DNA of 64,000 nt from the NCBI RefSeq assembly GCF_001519065.1, contig NZ_KQ954252.1:393560-457559 (forward strand), read 5' to 3'. A model generated the notes under the pieces. That model was not told the DNA's origin, made no database searches, and saw nothing but the letters and a program-made list of their open reading frames with translations. The stretch is from Novosphingobium sp. FSW06-99 (GTDB lineage Bacteria > Pseudomonadota > Alphaproteobacteria > Sphingomonadales > Sphingomonadaceae). The position numbers were made by a program, and so were the translations under genes. This document shows, in pieces, positions 53,864-62,661 of the stretch; positions within the stretch are counted from its first letter, which is position 1; every line of letters begins with the position of its first letter.

Positions 53864-54826
53864 TCAGCTCTGCGAGGTGACTCCGCCAAGCCCGTTGATA
53901 ACGGCAATCTCTTTCGCATCGCGCGTTTCCGCCAACGCCGAAAAGGCCTCGGTCCCGTAGGATCTGGCGACTTGCTCTGCCAGCAGTGCTTTGGTCGGCG
54001 CATCGAATGCGGCCTTGCCCAGCGTCGCCCAGGATTGTTCCAGCGGCGGGCCGAGATGGTCGATGAAATGGGTCAGCCCGCCCGGACCACCGCCAAGGTG
54101 AAAGCTGAGAAACGGCCCCGATGTCGCCCAGCGAATGCCAAGCGAACTGGTCACCACGTCATCGAGTTCATCAAGCGTCACGACGCCTTGTGCGACAAGA
54201 TAGACAGACTCCTGAAATATCGCCGCCTGCAGGCGATTGGCGACAAAGCCGGAAATTTCCTTGCGCAGCACCAGCGCGACTTTGCCAATGTCCCGGTAAA
54301 AGGCGCGTGCACGGGCCGTGACGGTGTCGCTGGTCTGCGGTGAGGGGACCACTTCGAGCAATGGCATGAGATGGGGCGGATTGAACGGATGCCCGATCAC
54401 CAGGCGCCCCGGATCGGCCATTTTCGCGGCCTGCACCGATGCCGGAATGGATGAGCTCGACGACAGCAAGAGCGCGTGGGCTGGTGCCGCCGCTTCGATC
54501 GCTTGCCAAAGTGCCTGCTTGAATTCAACGCGTTCGGGCGCGCATTCCTGCACGAAATCGGCCGCCGCAACGGCCAGGCGGTTGTCCTGTTCGAAGGACA
54601 GCCGCGTGCCGTATTCCTGGGCGGCATACCCAAGCGCCACCAGCGAATGCAGCGCCGCGTCGATTGTGGCGCCTGCCTTTGCGGCAATATCCGGATCAGG
54701 ATCGCTGATGATGACCTTGAGCCCGTTCACCAGAAACAGGGCTGCCCAGGATGCGCCGATTACACCGCCACCGATGATTGCGACGGTTTTACCTGCGGGC
54801 GTATTATTTGATGTCACGCCAGTCAT
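53864..54826 (-). CDS. 3-hydroxyacyl-CoA dehydrogenase family NAD-dependent dehydrogenase
   Basis: A 320-residue dehydrogenase. The N-terminal Rossmann fold starts AIIGGGVIGASWAALFLVNGLKVIISDPDP. The hallmarks SSSSSIPASV and IGHPFNPPHLMPLLEVVPSPQTS carry the catalytic Ser/His region, and ISGFVANRLQAAIFQESVYLV begins the helical C-terminal domain. Size and sequence are close to L-carnitine dehydrogenase and L-gulonate 3-dehydrogenase as well as to single-domain 3-hydroxyacyl-CoA dehydrogenases, so the substrate is open. It is the first gene of the operon. Confidence 0.87.
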   Translation of the reverse strand: MTGVTSNNTPAGKTVAIIGGGVIGASWAALFLVNGLKVIISDPDPDIAAKAGATIDAALHSLVALGYAAQEYGTRLSFEQDNRLAVAAADFVQECAPERVEFKQALWQAIEAAAPAHALLLSSSSSIPASVQAAKMADPGRLVIGHPFNPPHLMPLLEVVPSPQTSDTVTARARAFYRDIGKVALVLRKEISGFVANRLQAAIFQESVYLVAQGVVTLDELDDVVTSSLGIRWATSGPFLSFHLGGGPGGLTHFIDHLGPPLEQSWATLGKAAFDAPTKALLAEQVARSYGTEAFSALAETRDAKEIAVINGLGGVTSQS

Positions 54827-55444
54827 GTCAATCGCTCCATATAATATTACTTAAAAGGTGGGCGAATTTGTCGGAATTGTTTAAAGTAATACATGCTTAT
54901 AGCGATATCTGATATGGGCGATCTTTTATTTTTGAGCCATCTTTGTGAAAAATATGCATATTTCACCCTCCGCGCGCCGGTCACGGGCGTCAAATCACAG
55001 TGGCCCGATCGGGGGCTGACGCCGGGATGGCGGCGTGGTGACCGGCCGTTCGGTCTGATCGGGATCGTGCAGGCGTGCTGATCAGCGCGCATTAGGATAA
55101 CGATTCCGCAAGTTTCACCTGGCGGATCGGCGCGATTGTAGTTGCGTGATTTGGCGTGACAGCGGCGCGACCGATATGCTTGGCCGTGAATTCCATAAAT
55201 ATCTAAATATAAATGATAAAAAATCATATCTTGCGATTGGGCCGGGTGCGTCCCGGTCGCAGTCGCCATCGCTTTACCTGCCGACGACAGGTCGCCGCTT
55301 GACGCGCAATCGATTACGCATTAATTCATCCCCTGCGTCCCGGCAGCGGGAGGCTGTGTCGGGACCTGGCCTGCCTGGCACCGACGGAACGCTTTGTCGT
55401 GCCGTCGAACCAAGAGCCGTAAATGCCATGGAGGGGATCCAATC
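54827..55444. other. AT-rich regulatory intergenic region
   Basis: A 618-bp space between divergent genes, far more AT-rich than the rest of the window. It holds an inverted repeat (ATTACTTAAA with TTTAAAGTAAT, 54846-54890), a perfect 14-bp palindrome AAATATGCATATTT (54950-54963), an ATGAT-N5-ATCAT hairpin near 55213, and a LacI-like box at 55304. No gene is evident. Confidence 0.6.
55304..55319. promoter_or_regulatory. LacI-type box GCGCAATCGATTACGC before TonB receptor
   Basis: A nearly palindromic 16-mer with the central CG step typical of LacI-family operators, about 125 bp before the receptor start. Fifteen of its bases recur identically at 61039-61054. Confidence 0.65.
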
Positions 55445-57595
55445 ATGTTTCAGTCTGCAGCCCGCCTGTTTACAGGTGTTACGCTCGGCGCGGTCGCCTT
55501 GTCGCTTTTGCCGGGTGCGGCCCAGGCCGCGGCCGATCCATCGTCGCCGGTGCAGGCCGGGGCGGACGATGCGGCCCAGCCAGCGGAAATCGTCGTCACC
55601 GCCACCAAGCAGGGCAGCCAGACACTGATTTCCACGCCGCTGTCGATCCAGGCCTTTTCAGGCAAGGAGCTGGAATCCAGGCAGGTCAACACGATCACCG
55701 ATCTGATCAACCTGATCCCCGGCGCGTCGCAGACCGGTACCACCGGCGGCGGCGAACAGGTCTATGCGTTCCGGGGCTCGGGCGCGGGCGGCACCGTCGG
55801 CGATGGCATGATCGGCTATTACCTCGACGATGCCGCCTATGGCATTCCCAACTTCCAGTTCGCGCCGCCGCTGCGCTATTTCGATCTCGATCGGGTCGAA
55901 GTGCTGCTGGGGCCGCAAGGCACGTTGTACGGATCGGGTTCGATGGGCGGGGTGATGATCTTTCACACCAAGGACCCCGATCTGCACAAGCTGACAATCG
56001 ATGCGGAGGCCGGCATTTCGGGCACGCGCGGCGCCAGCGATCCCAACTATACGGTTTCGGGTGCGGTTTCCGTGCCGCTGATCCAGGACAAAGTCGCGCT
56101 GCGGGTCAGCGGCGGCTATGACTATCAGGCGGGCTTTGCCAACGTGTACAGCGGCGCGCCTGTCGGCACGCCCTACAAGTCCGATGCCAACGACATCAAG
56201 AACCGCGATATCCGCGCCACTTTGCTGATCGCGCCGGATGACCGGCTGACCATCAAGGTGGGCGTGTGGTATTTCCACATGACGCAGGACTATCTGTCAG
56301 TAATGGCCTCGCTCGATCCGGCCTATCTGGCCTATCAGGGCACCACGCCGGGGTATGACCGCACGCGGACGACCGACTGGTTCGGCACGATCAAATATGA
56401 TTTCGGCCATGTCGAGATGACCAACGCGTCATCCTATCAGATTTCCGCGCTGGGCTGGTTGACCAATCTCGTCCTGCCGGGGCTGGGCAATGGCGGATTG
56501 TCGAATGCCGAGGCGGCGCATAATTTCACCAACGAATTGCGCTTCACGCTGAAAGACACCGGCAACTATCACCAGATTTTCGGGGCCTATTACCAGAACG
56601 CCTCATCGCCCTATGTCTACAACATCGCCTTTCCCACCCTGCAGATCGCGGGTGGCACCACGACGAAAACCCGCAACTATTCGTTCTTCAGCGAAGCAAG
56701 CTATGACTTGTTCGATGGCAAGCTAGTGCCGCTGGCGGGGATCCGCTATTTCCACGATGACCGATCGGCGTTTGATCCGACCGGCGCCTTTGTCAGCTCG
56801 GAAAGCCCCAGCGTGGTCACCTGGCGGGCCAATCTTGCCTATTATCCGATCAAGCACGTCACCGTGTTCGTCAATGTCGGCACCGGTTTCCGCAGCGGCA
56901 TCCTGCAATCGGAGGCGCAGGCGCAGGCGGTCGTCAACGACGGCATTCCCTCGTCGACTGCACTCAAACCCGACCGCCTGCGCAATATCGAAGGCGGGGT
57001 GAAAGGATCGCTTGCGGATGGCTCGCTGCGCTTTGGCGCCAGCGTCTACAACATCCGCTATTCCGATCTGCAAAGCGCCTACAACACGTCGATCGGGCTG
57101 GCCGCCTTTGCCAATCTTGGCGACACCAGGACCACCGGGGTGGATGTCGAACTCGATTGGAAGACGCCGCTGCCCGGTCTGCATCTGGCCGCGGTGGGCA
57201 ATGCCAACTCGTCGAAATTCACCGATGTCGTGCCTGCCTTTGCCGCAGCCAATCCGCTTGCCGCAGATGGCCAGCGGCTGTTCAGCACCCCGGCCTACAA
57301 TTGGCGCCTCGATGCGTCCTATACCACCCGGCTGGGTGCGTCGGGGTGGAACCTGATTGCCGCCGGTTCGGGGTCGAAGACCGGCTCTACCCCGGTCCAG
57401 GCGACCGGGATCAGCGAACTGGGCAGTTATGGACTGGTCAATGCCAGTCTGACGCTGAGCAAGGGCGCCTATGAGGTGTCGGTGTTCGGGCAGAACATCG
57501 GGGATGAACGGGGCCCGACCGAAGCCAATGCCTCGACCCTGCTGGCCGGGCCCCACCCGCGCACGTTCGGCGCCAGGGTCCGGGTCCATTATTGA
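55445..57595 (+). CDS. TonB-dependent outer membrane receptor of the sucrase/esterase locus
   Basis: A 716-residue TonB-dependent receptor. The signal peptide ends near residue 30 (GAAQAAAD). The TonB box PAEIVVTATKQGSQTLISTP precedes the plug (LINLIPGASQTGTTGGGEQVYAFRGSGAGG, VEVLLGPQGTLYGSGSMGGVM), and the barrel ends TFGARVRVHY. GGAGGGG lies 8 bases before the ATG. With the LacI box upstream and the esterase, LacI and GH68 genes downstream it is likely to import the sugar derivative used by this locus. Confidence 0.9.
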   Translation: MFQSAARLFTGVTLGAVALSLLPGAAQAAADPSSPVQAGADDAAQPAEIVVTATKQGSQTLISTPLSIQAFSGKELESRQVNTITDLINLIPGASQTGTTGGGEQVYAFRGSGAGGTVGDGMIGYYLDDAAYGIPNFQFAPPLRYFDLDRVEVLLGPQGTLYGSGSMGGVMIFHTKDPDLHKLTIDAEAGISGTRGASDPNYTVSGAVSVPLIQDKVALRVSGGYDYQAGFANVYSGAPVGTPYKSDANDIKNRDIRATLLIAPDDRLTIKVGVWYFHMTQDYLSVMASLDPAYLAYQGTTPGYDRTRTTDWFGTIKYDFGHVEMTNASSYQISALGWLTNLVLPGLGNGGLSNAEAAHNFTNELRFTLKDTGNYHQIFGAYYQNASSPYVYNIAFPTLQIAGGTTTKTRNYSFFSEASYDLFDGKLVPLAGIRYFHDDRSAFDPTGAFVSSESPSVVTWRANLAYYPIKHVTVFVNVGTGFRSGILQSEAQAQAVVNDGIPSSTALKPDRLRNIEGGVKGSLADGSLRFGASVYNIRYSDLQSAYNTSIGLAAFANLGDTRTTGVDVELDWKTPLPGLHLAAVGNANSSKFTDVVPAFAAANPLAADGQRLFSTPAYNWRLDASYTTRLGASGWNLIAAGSGSKTGSTPVQATGISELGSYGLVNASLTLSKGAYEVSVFGQNIGDERGPTEANASTLLAGPHPRTFGARVRVHY

Positions 57596-57621
57596 ATGGG
57601 GTGGCGGAACGAGGCGGAGTG

Positions 57622-58719
57622 ATGGACGATGACGCACGACAGGCACCCCGCAGCGGCCCCAGCCGGCGCCAGTTCGTGGCCGGTTCGGCAGCGGCGCTCG
57701 CGCTGCGGGCATCGTCTGCACTTGCCGATGCGGGCGGCGGCATGACCGATCCCCTGGCACTGGTCGCCCCCGAACTGCGCGATGCGGCACGCATCGTGCT
57801 GGATCAGGCGCGTGCGTTCGGTCCGCTCGATGCCACCAGCCTGCCGCGTCTGCGCACGCTGGCGGCGGGCAAGATGGTCGAACCGGAACCCGACGTGCCA
57901 ATCGCCGAGCATCGCATTGCGGTTCGGGCGATCGGCGGCGAAGTTGTGGTCTATGTCGTCAACGCCAGGCCGGGACTGGCAAGGCCGGGCATCCTGCACA
58001 CGCACGGCGGTGGCTTTGTGGTCGATTCGGCCCGCGCCGAGCGCCGCCTCCTGCAAGGCATTGCCCGCGACCTCGACTGCACGATCGTCTCGGTCGAATA
58101 CAGTCTGGCGCCGGAAGCGCGCTATACCCGCTCGATCGAGGAAAACCACGCCGGGCTGGTGTGGCTCTATGACAATGCTGCCGCTTTGGGCGTCGATCGG
58201 GCGCGTATCGCGGTGATGGGCGAAAGCGCGGGCGGGGGCCATGCCGCGCTGCTGGCGATTGCCGCGCGCGATCGCGGCACGGTGCCGCTGGTGTTTCAGG
58301 CGCTGGTCTATCCCATGCTGGATGATCGCACCGGCAGCGGGCGCGATCCCGCACCGGGGCTTGGGCGGATTGGCTGGGACGGACCGTCGAACCGGTTTGG
58401 CTGGGCCGCGTTCCTGGGTACCGCGCCGGGATCGGCCGATGTTCCGCGCGCGGCGGTTCCTGCCCGCACGGCCAGTCTGGCAGGGCTTGCCCCGGCGTTC
58501 ATCGCGGTCGGCGGGCTCGACCTGTTCCTGCACGAAGATGTCGACTATGCCCTGCGCCTGACCGATGCGGGCGTGCCTGTGCAACTGCTGGTGACCCCCG
58601 GCGCGTTCCACGGGTTTGACCGTGCCGCGCCCGATGCCACGCTTTCGCGCCAGTTCATCGCGGCAAAGCTGGATGCGTTGCGCCGCGCGTTTGCAACGGG
58701 TGTTGGCCCGGCGTCATGA
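57622..58719 (+). CDS. Exported alpha/beta hydrolase (HSL-type esterase)
   Basis: A 365-residue esterase of the hormone-sensitive-lipase type. The N-terminal SRRQFVAGSAAALALRASSALA is a Tat-type signal. The oxyanion motif is HTHGGGFVVDS, the nucleophile is in GESAGGGHA, and the C-terminal acid and His are in GGLDLFLHEDVDY and GAFHGFD. The ATG at 57622 has GGCGGAG upstream. It lies 26 bp after the receptor stop and so probably in its operon. A close relative is encoded at 63663, where the C-terminal halves align almost without gaps. Confidence 0.87.
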   Translation: MDDDARQAPRSGPSRRQFVAGSAAALALRASSALADAGGGMTDPLALVAPELRDAARIVLDQARAFGPLDATSLPRLRTLAAGKMVEPEPDVPIAEHRIAVRAIGGEVVVYVVNARPGLARPGILHTHGGGFVVDSARAERRLLQGIARDLDCTIVSVEYSLAPEARYTRSIEENHAGLVWLYDNAAALGVDRARIAVMGESAGGGHAALLAIAARDRGTVPLVFQALVYPMLDDRTGSGRDPAPGLGRIGWDGPSNRFGWAAFLGTAPGSADVPRAAVPARTASLAGLAPAFIAVGGLDLFLHEDVDYALRLTDAGVPVQLLVTPGAFHGFDRAAPDATLSRQFIAAKLDALRRAFATGVGPAS

Positions 58720-58756
58720 TTGATATTTGGTGCAAAGTGCCTATCAGAAGGGCTGC

Positions 58757-59773
58757 ATGACAACAGATTACACCAAGGTTCGCAATCTCAAGGAAATCGC
58801 GGAGCTTGCGGGTGTATCGACCGCGACCGTGTCACGCGCGCTGACCGGAACCGGGCGGGTCAACGATGAAACGCGCGCGCGCATTGCCGCGCTGGCGCAA
58901 AAGCTGGGCTATCATCCCAACATCGTCGCGCGCAACTTGCGCAAGCAAAAGACCTCGACCGTTGGCGTGCTGGTGCCGTTGGGGCACGAAGATATCCAGC
59001 ACCTGTCCGACCCGTTCTTCAATGCCATGACCGGTTTTCTGGCCGACGCCCTGGCAGAACTGGGCTATGACCTGTTGTTGTCGCGTGTCATCCCGCGCGA
59101 TGAATTGTGGGTCGAACGGCTTGCCAATTCGGGCCGGGTCGACGGCGTGCTGGTGATTGGCCAGTCGAACCAGTTCGGCGCGCTCGAAGCGATTGCCCGC
59201 CGCTATCGACCCCTGGTGGTCTGGGGCGGGCACTACCCGGGGCAGATCCATTGCGCGGTGGGTTCGCAAAACCGCAAGGGCGGCCGCATGGCGGCACGCC
59301 ATCTGATCGAGCGCGGATGCCGCCGGATCGCGTTTGCCGGGCCCACCGAAGGCCCCGAATTCGGTGAACGATTTGCCGGTGTGTGCGAAGTGGTGGCCGA
59401 GGCCGGGCTGGGCGATGGCCTGATCCGGTTGCCCACCCACTTTGAGCTCAACGCCGCCTATTCCGACATCCTCGACTTGTTGCGCGCAACCCCGTTGATG
59501 CCCGACGGGATCGTGGCCGGTGCCGACGTTTCGGCGATCGGGGTGATCCGCGCGCTTGGCGCACTGGGCTATCGTGTGCCCGACGATGTGCGCGTGGTGG
59601 GCTATGACGGTTTGCCCATCGGTGAATTGCTGACCCCTCCGTTGACTACGGTCGATCAGCAATTGCGGCACGGCGCCGGGCTGATGGTCGATCTGCTGAT
59701 GCGGCGCATCGCGGGGGAGGATGCGCCGGGCATCCTCATCGATCCGGTGCTGATCGTGCGCGGGTCGACCTGA
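58757..59773 (+). CDS. LacI family transcriptional regulator
   Basis: A 338-residue LacI regulator. The DNA-binding domain is NLKEIAELAGVSTATVSRALTGTGRVNDETRARIAALAQKLGYHPNIVARNLRKQKT. The sugar-binding domain follows (VGVLVPLGHEDIQHLSDPFFNAMTGFLADAL, GVLVIGQ, DVRVVGYDGLPIGELLTPPLTTVDQ). It is the probable binder of the three CAATCGATT boxes at 55304, 61039 and 61117 and so of the receptor, sucrase and esterase genes. The inducer is probably a sugar released by the locus. Confidence 0.91.
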   Translation: MTTDYTKVRNLKEIAELAGVSTATVSRALTGTGRVNDETRARIAALAQKLGYHPNIVARNLRKQKTSTVGVLVPLGHEDIQHLSDPFFNAMTGFLADALAELGYDLLLSRVIPRDELWVERLANSGRVDGVLVIGQSNQFGALEAIARRYRPLVVWGGHYPGQIHCAVGSQNRKGGRMAARHLIERGCRRIAFAGPTEGPEFGERFAGVCEVVAEAGLGDGLIRLPTHFELNAAYSDILDLLRATPLMPDGIVAGADVSAIGVIRALGALGYRVPDDVRVVGYDGLPIGELLTPPLTTVDQQLRHGAGLMVDLLMRRIAGEDAPGILIDPVLIVRGST

Positions 59774-59779
59774 CTGCCA

Positions 59780-60958
59780 TCAGGCGCCGGGGGCTACCCT
59801 GGCGCGATCGCCATCCACCAAGAGTGTGAAGAACGGTGCGACATGCCCCTGAAACGCAGCCCGGTGCGCCGTCGGTTGCGCCAGATCGGCCAGGGCGCGC
59901 GCAGCGGGGCAATCGACAAAGCTGTTGACCGACAGATCGGGCAGAACCCACCAGCTATAACCCTGCAACGGCTGGGCGCCGGGGTTTCCGGCGACCAGCC
60001 CGGTGCCGTTCAGTGGTGCGAACGGGCCCAGCGGGGTGGGCGCCACCGCGCCATAGAGCCCGGTCGGGGCGGCCGGAGTGCCGGGCGCAAAGACTTTGCC
60101 ATGGGTCGACCAGAACAGATAATAGTGCGCGCCAATCTTGCGCATGTGCGGCCGTTCAAGCTCTGCATTCAGGCCGTCGGCACAGACCACCGGGTCCATC
60201 AGCCGCCACGGCCCAATGGTATCGGCCGGCGCACACGCGACGCCGATCCGCCCGTTCCAGGGCGATGCGCTCTGTGCCGAGGATGCCGTGAAAAACACAT
60301 AGCGGGCGCCGTCGCGGGGGTCTTCGAAGAAACCCGGATCGCGAAACGCCTTGATCATGCCGCCAGCGTCGCGCTGCGCGGTTTCGCGCAGATAGGCCTG
60401 CCCGTCGGGGCGGAAGGATTCCTGCGGGCCCGACCAGTTGGTGACGGTGATGGTGCCATCGGCCTGCGCGAGATCGCCGGTGGCCTGGAAGATGCGCTGT
60501 TCGAACGTGGTGGCGTCATCGTCCCGGCGACCGGTCGCGGTGAAGAACACGGTAAGCCGTGCTGTGCCGGGATCGAACAGCGCAGAGCCAGACCATTCGC
60601 GGCTGCCGGGGGTAAAGCGATCGGGAAAGACCGGGTCCAGGATCGACCACGCGCCCGCCGATCCTGGCGTTTCGCGATGGAGAAAATGGATGCGCGCAAG
60701 ACCGTGCCGGGCGTCGGGATCGGACATGCGCGGTGCTACCAGGCCCATCCATAACGTACCCGTGCCAAACGGTACGGCCGTGCCATCGGCCTGTTCGACC
60801 GGCCACATGTCCCACAAGTCCATGGCATGCCGCTGGTCCGCGGGCAGGCTGCGATGGCCCGGGGCGATCACCGGGATCACATGGTCGGCCTGTGCCGCGA
60901 TGGCGGCGGTGTGCCGTGCGGTCCATTGCAGATGGGTGGGGGTGCAAATTGCGCTCAT
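59780..60958 (-). CDS. Glycoside hydrolase family 68 sucrase (levansucrase/invertase)
   Basis: A 392-residue GH68 enzyme, acting on sucrose to release glucose and transfer or release fructose. All three catalytic residues are visible: nucleophile Asp50 in MDLWDMWPVEQADG, transition-state stabiliser Asp207 in AFRDPGFF, and acid/base Glu268 in NAELERPH. EWSGSALFDP and the later WSTHGKVFAPG are also family traits. No signal peptide is present, as in Zymomonas sucrases, which leave the cell by another route. The gene converges on lacI and diverges from the esterase gene at 61195; both LacI-type boxes of that space lie between them. Confidence 0.9.
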   Translation of the reverse strand: MSAICTPTHLQWTARHTAAIAAQADHVIPVIAPGHRSLPADQRHAMDLWDMWPVEQADGTAVPFGTGTLWMGLVAPRMSDPDARHGLARIHFLHRETPGSAGAWSILDPVFPDRFTPGSREWSGSALFDPGTARLTVFFTATGRRDDDATTFEQRIFQATGDLAQADGTITVTNWSGPQESFRPDGQAYLRETAQRDAGGMIKAFRDPGFFEDPRDGARYVFFTASSAQSASPWNGRIGVACAPADTIGPWRLMDPVVCADGLNAELERPHMRKIGAHYYLFWSTHGKVFAPGTPAAPTGLYGAVAPTPLGPFAPLNGTGLVAGNPGAQPLQGYSWWVLPDLSVNSFVDCPAARALADLAQPTAHRAAFQGHVAPFFTLLVDGDRARVAPGA

Positions 60959-61038
60959 TGGCCGTGCGTCGTCATAAGAAATCCCGATCGTCTGCGCCGT
61001 GTCGCCATGGCCTGGCACCCGTCGTCGCAGCACCATAT

Positions 61039-61054
61039 GCGCAATCGATTACGA
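61039..61054. promoter_or_regulatory. LacI-type box GCGCAATCGATTACGA, sucrase side
   Basis: It shares 15 of 16 bases with the box at 55304. It lies 81 bp before the GH68 start (minus strand) and 141 bp before the esterase start, in their divergent promoter region. Confidence 0.65.
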
Positions 61055-61116
61055 CTGGCAATGGGCAGGTGCACAGACCGTTGAACAGGCTTGGTCGATC
61101 GGTGTGCAGGTATTGC

Positions 61117-61132
61117 TTGCAATCGATTGTGC
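61117..61132. promoter_or_regulatory. LacI-type box TTGCAATCGATTGTGC, esterase side
   Basis: It contains the perfect 10-bp palindrome CAATCGATTG. It lies 63 bp before the esterase start and 78 bp from the previous box, a spacing that would allow DNA looping. Confidence 0.62.
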
Positions 61133-61194
61133 AGTGATGTCTGATTGGCCCGGCGCCGTGCCAGGACTCGCGCAGCGGACAGGGGAGGAACAAG

Positions 61195-62307
61195 GTGTAC
61201 AACCGGTTTTTGACACAGGCCCGCGATGTGCTGATCGCAGCGCTGGCGATGTTTTCGATCGCCCCCGGCCAGGTGCTGATGGCGCAGGCTGCACCACCGG
61301 TCGTCGTCGATGGCGATGGTACGGTGCATGTTCCGGCGATGACCGTGCCGGTGTCCGGCATGCTCAGTCCCGCGGCGAAGGCCTATGTCGCCGACCACCT
61401 GCGCCAGATGCAGCAACCGGCGATGCTGGTGCAGAACAACGGCGTGCCGGTGTTCATGGAGCCCTATCTGCAGCGCCAGAATGCGCTGTTTGCCCACCGG
61501 CGGGTGGCGACCACGCTGGGGGGCGTGCCTGTCTACGACTATGCCCCGCAGTCCGGGATTGCAAAGCAGAACCGCCAGCGGGTGCTGATCAACCTGCACG
61601 GCGGCGGCTTTTCCGGCTGTTTCCCCGGTTGTGCAGAGCTTGAATCAATTCCGATTGCCACGCTGGGGCGCATCCGGGTGGTCTCGGTCGATTATCGCGA
61701 GGCGCCGGGCCATCGCTTTCCTGCGGCCAGCGAGGATGTCGCCAAAGTCTACCAGGCGCTGTTGCGCCGCTATCCGGCCCGCAATATCGGCATCTACGGG
61801 TGCTCTGCGGGCGGCATGTTGACCGGCATGGCCACCGCGTGGTTTCAGGCGCACGGTTTGCCCCGGCCGGGGGCGATTGGCATCTTCTGCGCGGGCCTGA
61901 CGATGTCGGGCTTTGGGTTTGGCGGCGATGCCGATTTTGTGGCCGCTCCGCTGGGCGAAGGCCGTGCCGCCCCGGCCTGGCCACCCGCCGATCCGGGCAC
62001 GGCATCGAAACTGGCCTATTTTGCGGGAACAGACCCTAACGACCCGCTGGTTTCGCCGGGATCGTCCGATGCCGTCGTGCGCCGCTTTCCGCCAACGCTG
62101 ATCATCACTGCTTCACGCGGGTTTGAGGTCAGTTCGGCGATCCACGCGCACACACAACTGGTTCGGCTGGGCGTGGAGAGCGATCTGCACGTCTGGGAAG
62201 GACTGTTCCACGGCTTTTTCTACAACGCCGACGTACCCGAATCGCGTCAGGCCTATGACGTGATCGTCCGCTTCTTCGATCGGCATCTCGGTCACAGGGG
62301 CGGTTGA
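61195..62307 (+). CDS. Exported alpha/beta hydrolase (esterase)
   Basis: A 370-residue exported esterase. The signal region is RDVLIAALAMFSIAPGQVLMAQA. The oxyanion motif is NLHGGGFSGCFPG, the nucleophile elbow is GCSAGGM, and the C-terminal His is in GLFHGFFYN. The start is a GTG with GGGGAGGA 5-6 bases upstream. The serine elbow G-C-S-A-G is unusual for this fold but has the required Ser. The divergent neighbour is the GH68 sucrase, and the two share LacI-type boxes. Confidence 0.85.
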   Translation: MYNRFLTQARDVLIAALAMFSIAPGQVLMAQAAPPVVVDGDGTVHVPAMTVPVSGMLSPAAKAYVADHLRQMQQPAMLVQNNGVPVFMEPYLQRQNALFAHRRVATTLGGVPVYDYAPQSGIAKQNRQRVLINLHGGGFSGCFPGCAELESIPIATLGRIRVVSVDYREAPGHRFPAASEDVAKVYQALLRRYPARNIGIYGCSAGGMLTGMATAWFQAHGLPRPGAIGIFCAGLTMSGFGFGGDADFVAAPLGEGRAAPAWPPADPGTASKLAYFAGTDPNDPLVSPGSSDAVVRRFPPTLIITASRGFEVSSAIHAHTQLVRLGVESDLHVWEGLFHGFFYNADVPESRQAYDVIVRFFDRHLGHRGG

Positions 62308-62433
62308 GGGCACACCCGCTGCGCTTTGGGCGGGGTGGGCAAATTCGACCACGGACTGGTGCCCAGTCGTATGGCCGGAGACGCCGCAGTTGCTGCCGTT
62401 GACTAGGATCGAAAAATCCTGATACTTACCCTT

Positions 62434-62604
62434 GTGAGAGACGTGATTGTCCAGCTTTTGGCGCTCTTGATCGGTGCTGCATTTGGAGTCATTCTCGTGC
62501 TAATGCACATCACTCACAACCATGATGCCAATCTCTTCATTGGCGTGATTTCAACCCTGGCGATAAAGGACTGCCTCATCTTCGTTTGGAAGCGAGTGGA
62601 ATAA
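62434..62604 (+). CDS. Small membrane protein, unusual composition
   Basis: A 56-residue frame starting with GTG, too short to be caught by usual length limits. It has two hydrophobic segments: DVIVQLLALLIGAAFGVILV (about 3-22) and a second around LFIGVISTLAIKDCLIFVW, separated by MHITHNHD. It is much more AT-rich than its neighbours and uses codons rare here, as in transferred DNA. A TTGACT...TACTTA promoter-like pair with an 18-bp spacer lies just upstream (62399-62428). I do not recognise the family. Confidence 0.5.
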   Translation: MRDVIVQLLALLIGAAFGVILVLMHITHNHDANLFIGVISTLAIKDCLIFVWKRVE

Positions 62605-62661
62605 CATCCGCTTCCCTCCCGAACCAACCATTACAGCCAATCGGGAGCTTTTCCACGCCAC

